Source: Lachnospiraceae bacterium
GTDB lineage: Bacteria > Bacillota > Clostridia > Lachnospirales > Lachnospiraceae
Assembly (NCBI GenBank): GCA_017469935.1
Contig: JAFUFL010000067.1
Span: 1 to 39,536, forward strand
Reading direction: 5' to 3'
Length of the DNA: 39,536 nucleotides
The notes beneath the pieces were generated by a model, which did no database searches, was not told the origin of the DNA, and saw only the letters and a list, made by a program, of their open reading frames with translations. The position numbers and the translations under genes are program-made. Below, piece by piece: positions 31,641-39,078 of the stretch; the stretch's first letter is position 1, and every line of letters starts with the position of its first letter.

Positions 31641-32363
31641 TTATTTTCTCCTTCGCGCCACCGAGTAGAAGGCGAACATGTCCGGCCTGTGCCTGGACTG
31701 AGTATATTCAAACATCTCTCCCGCCGCGTTGTAAGTCTCCGACGTGACCACGGCCATGGCGCCGCAGTCCACCAGGTGCAGATACTTCTCGTCGATCTCC
31801 GTGATCTTCTCCACCGTGAGCGTTCTCCGCGTCGTGACGATCGTATCACCGACTACATTTTCCAGATACTCGTATACCGACTTCTCCGCAATCTCCGCCG
31901 TGAGCCCCGGAACGACCCTCGTCAAAAACCAGTTGTTGTCCAGGATCATGGGCACGTCGTCAAAATAGCGCACGCGCTGTATATAGTACACTTCCTCTCC
32001 GATCGAAAACCCGGTCTTGCGGGACAGATACTCGTCCACCTCAAAGGTCGTGAAGTGGATCACCTTGGTGTGGTACTCGCGGTTGTTCCTGGCCGCTGCC
32101 TCCTTCATGCTCTCGATCACGTCAAAAGAGAAAATGTTCGCTTCCGATTTCCTGTAAATAACAATGACGCCCTTGCCGTGAATGCTCTGCACGTAGCTCT
32201 CGTCCGCAAGCCTGGCGATCGCCCTTCGAACAGTATTGCGGGACACGCCGTAGCGCGCCGTCAGTATATTCTCCGAAGGCAGGACCGACTGCGGCGCATA
32301 GAGCCCTTCCTCAATTTTTTCCTTTAAATCGTTGTAGATAGCTGTGTACTTCTCGGCAGGCAT
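31641..32363 (-). CDS. treR: Trehalose operon repressor (GntR/UTRA family)
   Basis: The 240-aa protein has an N-terminal GntR winged helix (YNDLKEKIEEGLYAPQSVLPSE, then ARYGVSRNTVRRAIARL in residues 10-52) and a C-terminal UTRA ligand domain (about 90-235). Position directly upstream of treB-treC, plus length, fit TreR, which releases DNA on binding trehalose-6-phosphate. AAAGGAG precedes the ATG at 32363. It has its own terminator, so treR is transcribed separately from the genes it controls. Confidence 0.88.
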   Translation of the reverse strand: MPAEKYTAIYNDLKEKIEEGLYAPQSVLPSENILTARYGVSRNTVRRAIARLADESYVQSIHGKGVIVIYRKSEANIFSFDVIESMKEAAARNNREYHTKVIHFTTFEVDEYLSRKTGFSIGEEVYYIQRVRYFDDVPMILDNNWFLTRVVPGLTAEIAEKSVYEYLENVVGDTIVTTRRTLTVEKITEIDEKYLHLVDCGAMAVVTSETYNAAGEMFEYTQSRHRPDMFAFYSVARRRK

Positions 32364-32431
32364 TTATAAGCTCCTTTTATGTAGAATCAGCATCGAGTAA
32401 TTGGATTTGCAGGGGGTCTGCTCCCACTTGA

Positions 32432-32836
32432 TCAAACCGACATAATACATTGTTCCCCATAATACGGAATCAGAGAATCATGCGTAAGAAAGACCATGTT
32501 TTCAGCTTTCGCCTGTGCGATCAGCATCCTGTCAAAAGGATCATTGTGCCTTGGCGCATCTGCAGGACGTGACAATGTATCCAAGGCAAAAACGTGCCTG
32601 TCACGAACTTCCAGCGGGAGAAACCCGGCTTCTTTGCAGAAGCTCGCAAGCTCCTTTCCCGTAAACTCCACATTGTCCGGATGAAGCGCATGCTTAATAG
32701 CAATTTCCCACACGGAAACCGTACTGTAGTAGATGGCGTTATCAGAATCGAGAATGAGTTCTCTCGCCTTCTCGGAAAGAGCGGGATCCTCGTTAAGCGT
32801 CCAGATCAAAATATGTGTATCAAGCAACAGGTTCAT
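32432..32836 (-). CDS. vapC: PIN-domain toxin (VapC family)
   Basis: The 134-aa PIN ribonuclease has the four acidic residues expected: Asp6 (LLLDTHI), Glu44 (SVWEIAIK), Asp99/Asp102 (NDPFDRMLIAQA) and Asp120 (THDSL). This subgroup usually pairs with Phd/YefM antitoxins, as here. Its start overlaps the antitoxin stop by 4 bp, and GGAGG sits inside the antitoxin gene, so translation is coupled. The target RNA is unknown. Confidence 0.9.
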   Translation of the reverse strand: MNLLLDTHILIWTLNEDPALSEKARELILDSDNAIYYSTVSVWEIAIKHALHPDNVEFTGKELASFCKEAGFLPLEVRDRHVFALDTLSRPADAPRHNDPFDRMLIAQAKAENMVFLTHDSLIPYYGEQCIMSV

Positions 32837-33072
32837 GATTCGCCTCCAAACAGCGCAGCAATCTCTTCATTGTCGCGGTCCAGGTCCGCCGGCGTTTTCA
32901 GCTTTCCTTTAGCAATGCCAATTCTTCTGGATAACGGAATATCCTGATAAATCGTCATCTTCACGACCGGCTTTCCATAACGGGCGATAATTACTGTTTC
33001 TTCTTCCCCGGTTTCAATTTTCTTGATCAGGCTGGACAGATTGGTCTTGGCTTCCAGAATATTTACCTGCAT
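32833..33072 (-). CDS. Phd/YefM-family antitoxin
   Basis: The 79-aa protein starts MQVNILEAKTNLSSLIKKIETGEE and has IIARYGKPVVKM, the Phd/YefM N-terminal DNA-binding fold. The C-terminal 30 residues (DLDRDNEEIAALFGGE) are the acidic toxin-binding tail. AGGAGGT precedes the ATG. It binds and blocks VapC and should repress its own promoter at the paired palindromes upstream. Confidence 0.9.
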   Translation of the reverse strand: MQVNILEAKTNLSSLIKKIETGEEETVIIARYGKPVVKMTIYQDIPLSRRIGIAKGKLKTPADLDRDNEEIAALFGGES

Positions 33073-33101
33073 ATCGACACCTCCTGTGCTACGTAAATTC
33101 T

Positions 33102-33177
33102 GACCATGTTGGTCTTCTTTCTAATAGTGTATCTCAGGTTCCGGAAACATACAAGCACTTTTCTGACCATGCTGGCC
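33102..33177 (-). promoter_or_regulatory. Promoter of the Phd-VapC module flanked by two operators
   Basis: On the minus strand TTGTAT (33149-33154), 17 nt, TACACT (33126-33131). GACCA-TGT-TGGTC (33102-33114) lies just downstream of the -10 and GACCA-TGC-TGGCC (33165-33177) just upstream of the -35. The matching palindromes fit cooperative antitoxin autorepression. Confidence 0.75.
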
Positions 33178-33200
33178 AGCTTTACTTGATACAAGAATAT

Positions 33201-34235
33201 TTACAGCGCATCAATCAACGCCCTCGTCTCTTCCTCCTTGGTCCCCCAGTCCGTCGCGAACCGGATCACCGTGTGGTCGTCATCATATTTTTCCCAGAAA
33301 CTGTACTCCACCTTCTCTTCCAGTTTCTTCAGGACTTCGTTCTCCATGACATAGAAGATCTGGTTGGTCGGATTGTCAAAATACAGCCGGTATCCCTTCT
33401 CACGCAGCGCCTTTTTGATACTCTTTGCCGCTCTGATGGCCGGCTCTCCGATCCTCTCATACAGCCCGTCCCGGAACAGCTCGTCAAACTGGATGCCCAG
33501 GAGTCTCCCCTTGGCCAGCAGCGCTCCGTGCTGCTTGATGATCGTAAAGAGGTGCGGTATTTTCTTCGGGTCCGGAACCACCACCGCTTCTCCGAACAGG
33601 GCGCCGCACTTGGTGCCGCCGATGTAGAAGGCGTCGCAGTAATTTGCCAGATCTCGCAGCGACACATCGCTTTCCGGGCTTGCAAGCGCATAGGCGAGTC
33701 TGGCGCCGTCCACATACAAAGAGATGCCGTACTTGTCACAGATCTCTCTGAAGGACGCGAGCTCCGCTTTGGAATACAGCGTTCCGTACTCTGTGGGATG
33801 AGAGAGGTAGATCATGCCCGGCATGACCATGTGATCATGGTTGGCGTCATTGTAGTAGTCCGCCAGATATTTCTCCGCGCTCTCCGGCGCTATTTTGCCA
33901 AACTGATGCGGCAGTGTGAGGACCTTGTGGCCGCCGGCTTCAATGGCGCCCGCCTCATGGGTGCTGATGTGGCCGGTCTCGGCTGCCAGGACGCCCTGAT
34001 AGGACTTCAGAAGTGCGTCGATCATGACCGCATTTGTCTGCGTTCCTCCTACAAGAAACGCCACAGCTGCTTGCTCGCAACCGCAGGCCTCCCGGATTCT
34101 TCTTCTGGCAGACTCCGAGATCTCGTCCAGGCCGTAGCCGGTTGTGCACATCATATTGGTCTCAAGCATCCTCTGCATAATGGCCGGATGGGCTCCTTTT
34201 GTATAATCGCTGCCGAAGTTGAGCTTTTCGTTCAT
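33201..34235 (-). CDS. Threonine-aldolase-family PLP lyase (beta-hydroxy amino acid aldolase)
   Basis: The 344-aa fold type I enzyme has the threonine-aldolase pattern: NFGSDYTKGAHPAIM (6-20), GGTQTN (63-68), ETGHISTHEAGA with His89, YVDGARL with Asp176/Arg179, and PLP Lys209 in YIGGTKCGA. Such enzymes cleave L-threonine, allo-threonine or other beta-hydroxy amino acids to glycine and an aldehyde. It lies just downstream of the tartrate operon but has its own promoter region. A hydroxyaspartate-type substrate linked to tartrate metabolism is possible but unproven. AGGAGG precedes the start. Confidence 0.85.
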   Translation of the reverse strand: MNEKLNFGSDYTKGAHPAIMQRMLETNMMCTTGYGLDEISESARRRIREACGCEQAAVAFLVGGTQTNAVMIDALLKSYQGVLAAETGHISTHEAGAIEAGGHKVLTLPHQFGKIAPESAEKYLADYYNDANHDHMVMPGMIYLSHPTEYGTLYSKAELASFREICDKYGISLYVDGARLAYALASPESDVSLRDLANYCDAFYIGGTKCGALFGEAVVVPDPKKIPHLFTIIKQHGALLAKGRLLGIQFDELFRDGLYERIGEPAIRAAKSIKKALREKGYRLYFDNPTNQIFYVMENEVLKKLEEKVEYSFWEKYDDDHTVIRFATDWGTKEEETRALIDAL

Positions 34236-34277
34236 GATTGGGTATCCTCCTGTTGGTTTGTCCTGATTCCGATTATA

Positions 34278-34300
34278 TTATCAATTGGTCCAATAGAAAA
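34278..34300 (-). promoter_or_regulatory. Promoter region of the aldolase gene with a palindrome
   Basis: The minus strand has TATAAT-like sequence next to the palindrome ATTGGTCCAAT (34284-34294). No good -35 is spaced correctly, so a regulator binding the palindrome may control it. Confidence 0.35.
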
Positions 34301-34348
34301 GTTCCGTATTACCCTGACATGTCCCTGTGGACGGTGTATGCGCAGAAA

Positions 34349-34376
34349 GTGCCGCTGAAGTCCCCTTCAGCGGCAC
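34349..34376 (-). terminator. Hairpin at the end of the tartrate operon
   Basis: A perfect 12-bp stem, GTGCCGCTGAAG/CTTCAGCGGCAC with a TCCC loop, lies 23 bp past the dehydrogenase stop. The following T-tract is short (TTTCTG), so termination may be partial. Confidence 0.65.
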
Positions 34377-34398
34377 AAACCATCCTCCCTGTGTCATA

Positions 34399-35466
34399 TC
34401 ACTTCCGCAGCAGTTCCACAAACGCATCTCCGCACTCGGAAGTCTTCGCCGTCCCGCCCTGGTCAGGCGTCAGTTTCTCTCTGTGCTCTGTCAGCATCAC
34501 TTCCATCGTGTCCAGAATCTTCCTGCCGAGGTCCTCGTAGCCGAAGAAGTCCAGCAGCTGCGAAGCGGACCAGATCGCCGCCAACGGATTGGCGATCTGC
34601 TGCCCAGCGATATCAGGTGCCGAGCCGTGAATGGGCTCAAACATAGACGGGAACTTCCTCTCCGGATTGAGGTTGGCGCCTGCTGCCAGTCCCATACCGC
34701 CTGCAATGGCTGCACCCAGATCGGTCAAAATATCCCCGAACAAATTGGAGGTCACCACGATCTGGAACCGCGAAGGATCCTTGACCATGAACATGGACGC
34801 CGCATCCACAAGAAGCGAGTAAGTCCTGACGTCCGGGTATTCTTCTCCCACTTCCTTGAAGATGCTGTCCCAAAAGACCATGGAATAGTTGAGGGCATTT
34901 GCTTTACTGACGCTTGTGAGCGTCTTGTGCTCTTTTCGCGCCAGCTCATAGGCGTACCGTATGACGCGCTCCGTGCCTTTTCGAGAGAAGACGCTGTCCT
35001 GAATGACCACCTCTCCCGGCTGCCCCTTGTAGAGCCATGCGCCCTGTCCGGAGTACTCGCCTTCCGTGTTCTCGCGGATGAAGGTCATGTTGATCTCTTC
35101 TTCTTTCACATCCTTCAGCGGACACTGTGCGCCTTTGAGGAGCTTTACCGGCCGCAAATTGATATACTGGTCAAAATCATGCCGGATCCGGATGAGCAGA
35201 TCCCTCAGGGAGATGTTGTCCGGCACGCCGGGATATCCCACCGCGCCGAGAAGAATTGCATCATATTTCGATAAAATTTCTATTCCGTCCTCCGGCATCA
35301 TCTGCCCGTTCTTTAAGTAATACTCACATCCCCACGGAAAATCCGTGAAGGCAAACCGAAAGCTCCCGTCAATCGAAGCTGCTGCATCTAACACTTTTTT
35401 GCACTCCGCCATGACCTCCGGTCCGATTCCGTCTCCTGCTACAACTGCAATCCGATATTCTTTCAT
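34399..35466 (-). CDS. Tartrate/D-malate dehydrogenase (isocitrate/isopropylmalate family)
   Basis: The 355-aa beta-decarboxylating dehydrogenase has GDGIGPEV (11-18), the substrate-arginine region HDFDQYINLRPVKLL (95-109), RENTEGEYSG (131-140) and the NAD loop FEPIHGSAPDIAGQ (about 277-290). The NLRPVKLL and RENTEGEYSG forms match the tartrate/malate dehydrogenase subgroup rather than LeuB. It would oxidise tartrate or D-malate with NAD. It is the last gene after the transporter and tartrate dehydratase subunits, which supports tartrate as substrate. AGGAGG precedes the start. Confidence 0.87.
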   Translation of the reverse strand: MKEYRIAVVAGDGIGPEVMAECKKVLDAAASIDGSFRFAFTDFPWGCEYYLKNGQMMPEDGIEILSKYDAILLGAVGYPGVPDNISLRDLLIRIRHDFDQYINLRPVKLLKGAQCPLKDVKEEEINMTFIRENTEGEYSGQGAWLYKGQPGEVVIQDSVFSRKGTERVIRYAYELARKEHKTLTSVSKANALNYSMVFWDSIFKEVGEEYPDVRTYSLLVDAASMFMVKDPSRFQIVVTSNLFGDILTDLGAAIAGGMGLAAGANLNPERKFPSMFEPIHGSAPDIAGQQIANPLAAIWSASQLLDFFGYEDLGRKILDTMEVMLTEHREKLTPDQGGTAKTSECGDAFVELLRK

Positions 35467-35495
35467 ATTGCCTCCTTCCGCTTCATTTCGCCAAT

Positions 35496-35561
35496 AAACG
35501 GGGAGAGCACCGCTTCAAAGTCTCTCTATGTGACTATGAATTGCGATGCTCTCCCCGGTTT
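35496..35561 (-). terminator. Long-loop hairpin between ttdB and the dehydrogenase
   Basis: CGGGGAGAGCA/TGCTCTCCCCG (35499-35509, 35547-35557) has a 37-nt loop and is followed on the minus strand by TTTATT. It may be a partial terminator or processing site within the operon. Confidence 0.5.
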
Positions 35562-35603
35562 CTTCAAGTTTTTAATTGATTGAATCCGACTTAATTTGTT
35601 TTA

Positions 35604-36233
35604 TCACTTAATAAATCCAACCTGCTTGCTTATCAGTTCAACCTGCTCATCTTTCTTTCGATTATACTCCACTTTCTTCTCCTCGAAATAATTTCTTCCG
35701 TAGGAGTCGATGGAGACGATCAGAGGACCGAACTCCTTAACGTGGCTGTGCCAGAGGGTCTCGGGCATCCCGAGGTCCTTCCACTGTGCCTCGACGATTT
35801 CCTCTACTTCTGTCGCCGCGACAACAGCGTTTCCTGCGGGAAATACGCAGTGGATGGCGCCGAAGTCTTTGCATGCGCGCTCTGTATTCTCTTTCATACC
35901 GCCCTTGCCCAGGATCACGCGGACGCCGGTGATCTTGACAAATTCATACTCGAACTTCTCCATGCGCATGGAGGTTGTCGGTCCAACGGAGACCATCTCA
36001 TATTTGTCATCGCCGAGAGGGCGGATGATGGGGCCTGCGTGCAGGATCGCTGCGTCCCTGACGTCTACGGGGATCTCGCGTCCCTCTTCCACAACGCGGC
36101 GGTGGGCCACGTCGCGGCAGGTGGTGAGATCACCTGTCAGGTAAATGATGTCGCCGATATGGATATCTTTGAGGTCCTCCGCGGAGATGGGGGTGACCAG
36201 GATCTTCTTGCCGTCTCTGATTTCTACTGCCAT
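35604..36233 (-). CDS. ttdB: L(+)-tartrate dehydratase beta subunit
   Basis: The 209-aa protein is the C-terminal half of class I fumarase-type hydro-lyases. It matches E. coli TtdB closely: [19 protein letters not shown] (26-44), [44 protein letters not shown], and [16 protein letters not shown] near the end. With TtdA and its [4Fe-4S] cluster it dehydrates L-tartrate to oxaloacetate. The close match to TtdB in the GMPETLW/KEFGPL region favours tartrate over fumarate. AAGGAG precedes the ATG; ttdA lies 112 bp upstream. Confidence 0.88.
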   Translation of the reverse strand: MAVEIRDGKKILVTPISAEDLKDIHIGDIIYLTGDLTTCRDVAHRRVVEEGREIPVDVRDAAILHAGPIIRPLGDDKYEMVSVGPTTSMRMEKFEYEFVKITGVRVILGKGGMKENTERACKDFGAIHCVFPAGNAVVAATEVEEIVEAQWKDLGMPETLWHSHVKEFGPLIVSIDSYGRNYFEEKKVEYNRKKDEQVELISKQVGFIK

Positions 36234-36345
36234 TTTTGTACACTCCTTCCTGAGTATCTGTGTATGTCCTTCGTCTTAGGACTTTCCGGATCTGTCGAGC
36301 TTCAAATCTTTATTTGACTGTGCGCTGCAAACGCTCTTTTGACAA

Positions 36346-37254
36346 TTATCTCTCTTTGTATTCAAACCCTGTGTGCGTATCTACCGTGAAGTTGAGGTCC
36401 TTGTCAAAAACGATATGGCCTCTTCTGTGGCTCCAGCAGCCGACGTTTACTGCGACGCCGATCGCGGAAGGGTGACGGGCCGTATTCTCGATGTTGACGC
36501 CCATAACGGAGTAGTTGCCGCCCATGCCCTGGGGTCCGAGACCGATCGCGTTGATGCCGTCCTCGAGAAGCTTCTCCATCTTGGCAGCATTGGCATTGTC
36601 ATTGTGGGACCCGATGGGGCGCATCAGCGCCTTCTTGGAATTGAGGGCTGCCGTCTCTACGGAAGTACCGACGCCTACGCCGACCAGGAGAGGCGGACAG
36701 GCGTTGAGTCCGTAGGTGGTCATTCTGTCGAGGACGAATTTTGTTACGCCTTCGTAGCCTTCACCGGGCATCAGAACGGTTGCGTTGCCGGGCAGCGTGC
36801 ATCCGCCGCCTGCCATGTAGGTGTAGATCTCGCACTTGTCGGAATGAGGAACGATGTCCCACCAGACTGTAGGCGTGCCCTTGCCGACGTTCTTGCCTGT
36901 GTTGTACTCGTCAAAAGTCTGCACGGAATTGTGGCGAAGAGGCGTGTCCACGGTCGCCTGCATGACGGCTTCCTTGAGAAGGACTTCCAGATCGTCGATG
37001 TAAGGGAACTGTGTGCCGCACTTTACCCAGAACTGCAGGACACCTGTGTCCTGGCAGGAAGGGCGGTTCAGTTTAACAGCAAGATCCTGGTTGCGGAACA
37101 TGGTCTCGTAGATGACCTTAGCCATGGGAGAAGTTTCCTTCTCACTGAGTTCTTTGAGCTTCGCGATGACGTCATCGGGGAGTTTGATGCCGGTGAAACC
37201 GACAAACTGTGCCATAATGTCTTTGAGTTTCTTTACCTGTGCTTCGTGTGACAT
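36346..37254 (-). CDS. ttdA: L(+)-tartrate dehydratase alpha subunit ([4Fe-4S])
   Basis: The 302-aa subunit carries the iron-sulfur cluster. Expected ligands are Cys67 in RPSCQDTG, Cys186 in NACPPLLVG and Cys273 in GCWSHRRG. Other family motifs are PLRHNSVQTFDEYNTG (105-120), MAGGGCTLPG (147-156), GVGTSVETAA and IGLGPQGMGG. Length and pattern match E. coli TtdA (about 303 aa). AAGGAG precedes the ATG. It follows the DASS transporter gene by 113 bp and precedes ttdB, giving an uptake-then-dehydration order. Oxygen-sensitive clusters of this kind fit an anaerobe. Confidence 0.9.
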   Translation of the reverse strand: MSHEAQVKKLKDIMAQFVGFTGIKLPDDVIAKLKELSEKETSPMAKVIYETMFRNQDLAVKLNRPSCQDTGVLQFWVKCGTQFPYIDDLEVLLKEAVMQATVDTPLRHNSVQTFDEYNTGKNVGKGTPTVWWDIVPHSDKCEIYTYMAGGGCTLPGNATVLMPGEGYEGVTKFVLDRMTTYGLNACPPLLVGVGVGTSVETAALNSKKALMRPIGSHNDNANAAKMEKLLEDGINAIGLGPQGMGGNYSVMGVNIENTARHPSAIGVAVNVGCWSHRRGHIVFDKDLNFTVDTHTGFEYKER

Positions 37255-37367
37255 GGGAATCTCCTTTCAATAATAGGCATTATTACCTTTGTGTTTCGTT
37301 ATTGTCTGCGGCTGCCCTGCATTCCGTGCGAGGTGCCGGAGCTCACTATTTTGGCAATCCGTGCGCA

Positions 37368-38642
37368 TCAGCCCGGGTAGAAGGGGAATGCGATCGGAAG
37401 AATGATCATACTTACGACGGTTGCGATGACGATCAGAGGCAGACCTGCCTTCACGTAATCGATGAACTTGTAATTGCCGGCGCCCACGACCATGGTGTTG
37501 GCAGGCATTCCGATGGGCGTTGCGTATGCGCAGGAGCCGCCGATGACGCAGGCCATCAGGACTGCTCTGGGATCCGCGCCCATGCCCTGCGCGATGGAGA
37601 GGCAGATGGGAGCCATCAGAGCGGTTGTTGCCGTGTTGGACATGAAGTTGGTCATGACACAACAGAGAATGAACACTACAAATGTGAAGATCAGCGGGGA
37701 AGGATTGGCTCCCAGCGCGCCGATTACCTTGCCTGCGATCATCTCGCCTGCGCCGGTATTCTGCAGTGCGGATGCCAGGGAGAGGGTTCCGCCGAAGAGG
37801 AAGATGGTCTTGAGGTCGATGGACTTAAGCGCCTCTTTCTCGGAAATAACACCTGTCAGGATCAGGAGGATTGCGCCTGCACATCCGGAGACACAGAGCT
37901 TGATGCCGATCTGATCTTCGAAGATCATAGCAGCCAGTGTTGCAATCAGGATGACCAGAGAAAGCGTCTTCTTCCACTGCGGTACCTTGGAGAAATCTTT
38001 CTGCTCATCGAATACGGAGCTTCCGTCATCAGTGGTATCGTGATTGGGCAAAAGCTTGAAGCCGATGGTCGCATAAAAGATGATGCCGCAGATCAGGATC
38101 GGGAGGCCTACGATCGCGTATTCGAAGAAGCCGAATTTGAGACCGAGGGGCTCAAGGGTGGACTGTGCGATCATGTTGCCGGGCGCGCCGATCAGGGAGA
38201 GGTTGCCGCCCATGGCCGCCGCAAATACAAGAGGCATCAGGAGTCTGGAGCGCTTGAAGCCGGACTTTGCTGCGATTCCGATCACGACCGGGATCAGCAC
38301 TGCAGCCGTTCCTGTGTTGGAGAGAACGCCGCTCATCAGGCCGACGATGACCATGATGGCTACGATGAGGCTCCTCTCTGTTTTGGCGAACTTGGTGACG
38401 ATGCCGCCGATCTCATTGGCCATCCCGGTCTCGAAGAAGGCCCCGCCGACAATGAACATGGCTACGAACAAAATGACGTTGGAATCGATGAAACCCGCGA
38501 AAGCGGTCTTGACATCAAGGACACCTGTTACACACAAGCCCACGCAGACGATCATGGATGTGAGGCCGAGCGGGATCTTTTCCGTGACGAACATAACAAT
38601 GGCAAAAGCCAGAAAAATCAATGTAATTGTGGCTGGACTCAT
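37368..38642 (-). CDS. SLC13/DASS-family dicarboxylate transporter
   Basis: The 424-aa polytopic protein (about eleven hydrophobic segments) is a divalent-anion symporter family member. Two Ser-Asn-Thr signatures of the DASS family are present, SNTGTAAVL (about 108-116) and SNTATTALMAP (about 344-354), each in a re-entrant Gly/Thr-rich context. A soluble loop with DDGSSVFDEQKDF separates the halves. Position at the head of the ttdA-ttdB-dehydrogenase group indicates uptake of tartrate or exchange for succinate, as E. coli TtdT does. AGGAGG precedes the start. Confidence 0.87.
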   Translation of the reverse strand: MSPATITLIFLAFAIVMFVTEKIPLGLTSMIVCVGLCVTGVLDVKTAFAGFIDSNVILFVAMFIVGGAFFETGMANEIGGIVTKFAKTERSLIVAIMVIVGLMSGVLSNTGTAAVLIPVVIGIAAKSGFKRSRLLMPLVFAAAMGGNLSLIGAPGNMIAQSTLEPLGLKFGFFEYAIVGLPILICGIIFYATIGFKLLPNHDTTDDGSSVFDEQKDFSKVPQWKKTLSLVILIATLAAMIFEDQIGIKLCVSGCAGAILLILTGVISEKEALKSIDLKTIFLFGGTLSLASALQNTGAGEMIAGKVIGALGANPSPLIFTFVVFILCCVMTNFMSNTATTALMAPICLSIAQGMGADPRAVLMACVIGGSCAYATPIGMPANTMVVGAGNYKFIDYVKAGLPLIVIATVVSMIILPIAFPFYPG

Positions 38643-38842
38643 TTTCTTTTTCCTCCTAAATACAGGGTTTTACAGTTTCCAAAAGATTGATAATCCGGCC
38701 GGGATTTCTTTGATCTGACTTAATTTTATATGGGGTGTAGTGATAAGTAAATTTGTGTATTTTTAGATATGTATAGTTAAAATTTATACTGTCAACGTGA
38801 TTTGTGCACTTTGTGAAATAGCCATTGCTGCGCGCAAAAACA
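38643..38842 (-). promoter_or_regulatory. Leader and promoter region of the tartrate operon, with an element relic
   Basis: A TTGACA hexamer (minus strand, 38790-38795) precedes an AT-rich TATACATATC stretch; exact -10 uncertain. The leader is then about 120 nt. Between this and the hairpin at 38843, the minus strand reads TTTTTGCGCGCAGCAATGGC, almost the start of the carA/dapL leader element, but the rest is absent. Confidence 0.45.
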
Positions 38843-38876
38843 GCCCGGGAGATGCTGCCATCTCCCGGGCTTTTTT
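38843..38876. terminator. Strong bidirectional hairpin near the tnpB boundary
   Basis: A perfect 12-bp stem, GCCCGGGAGATG/CATCTCCCGGGC with a CTGC loop, has six T on the plus side and TGTTTTTG on the minus side. No gene is seen that obviously needs it, so it may mark an old insertion boundary. Confidence 0.7.
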
Positions 38877-38978
38877 ATCATGTTTCCGCAGAAGACTCCC
38901 GCCTCTGTAGACGGCGAGATGAATGCGGTCTGTTGACGTAGTTTTTCCTGTTCTCGCGAATACGCGGACGGCGAAACA

Positions 38979-39017
38979 AAACATATGTTTGCAAATATAT
39001 GTTCGATATGGTACACT
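38979..39017 (+). promoter_or_regulatory. tnpB promoter with tandem LexA-like boxes
   Basis: TTGCAA (38989-38994), 17 nt, TACACT (39012-39017). Two GAAC-N4-GTTC-like boxes, AAACATATGTTT (38979-38990) and AAATATATGTTC (38993-39004), lie over the -35 and spacer, 14 bp apart. They resemble Firmicutes SOS boxes but each has mismatches. Confidence 0.45.
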
Positions 39018-39078
39018 TATATATAGATACAAAATGGCACAGCTGCTCTGCACAGCCCCAGGAAAGGATCGTGCGCGA

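Noticed and set aside
37239-38690. 483-aa plus-strand frame opposite the DASS transporter
   Set aside because: Composition dominated by Asp, His and Cys is a mirror of membrane-helix codons.
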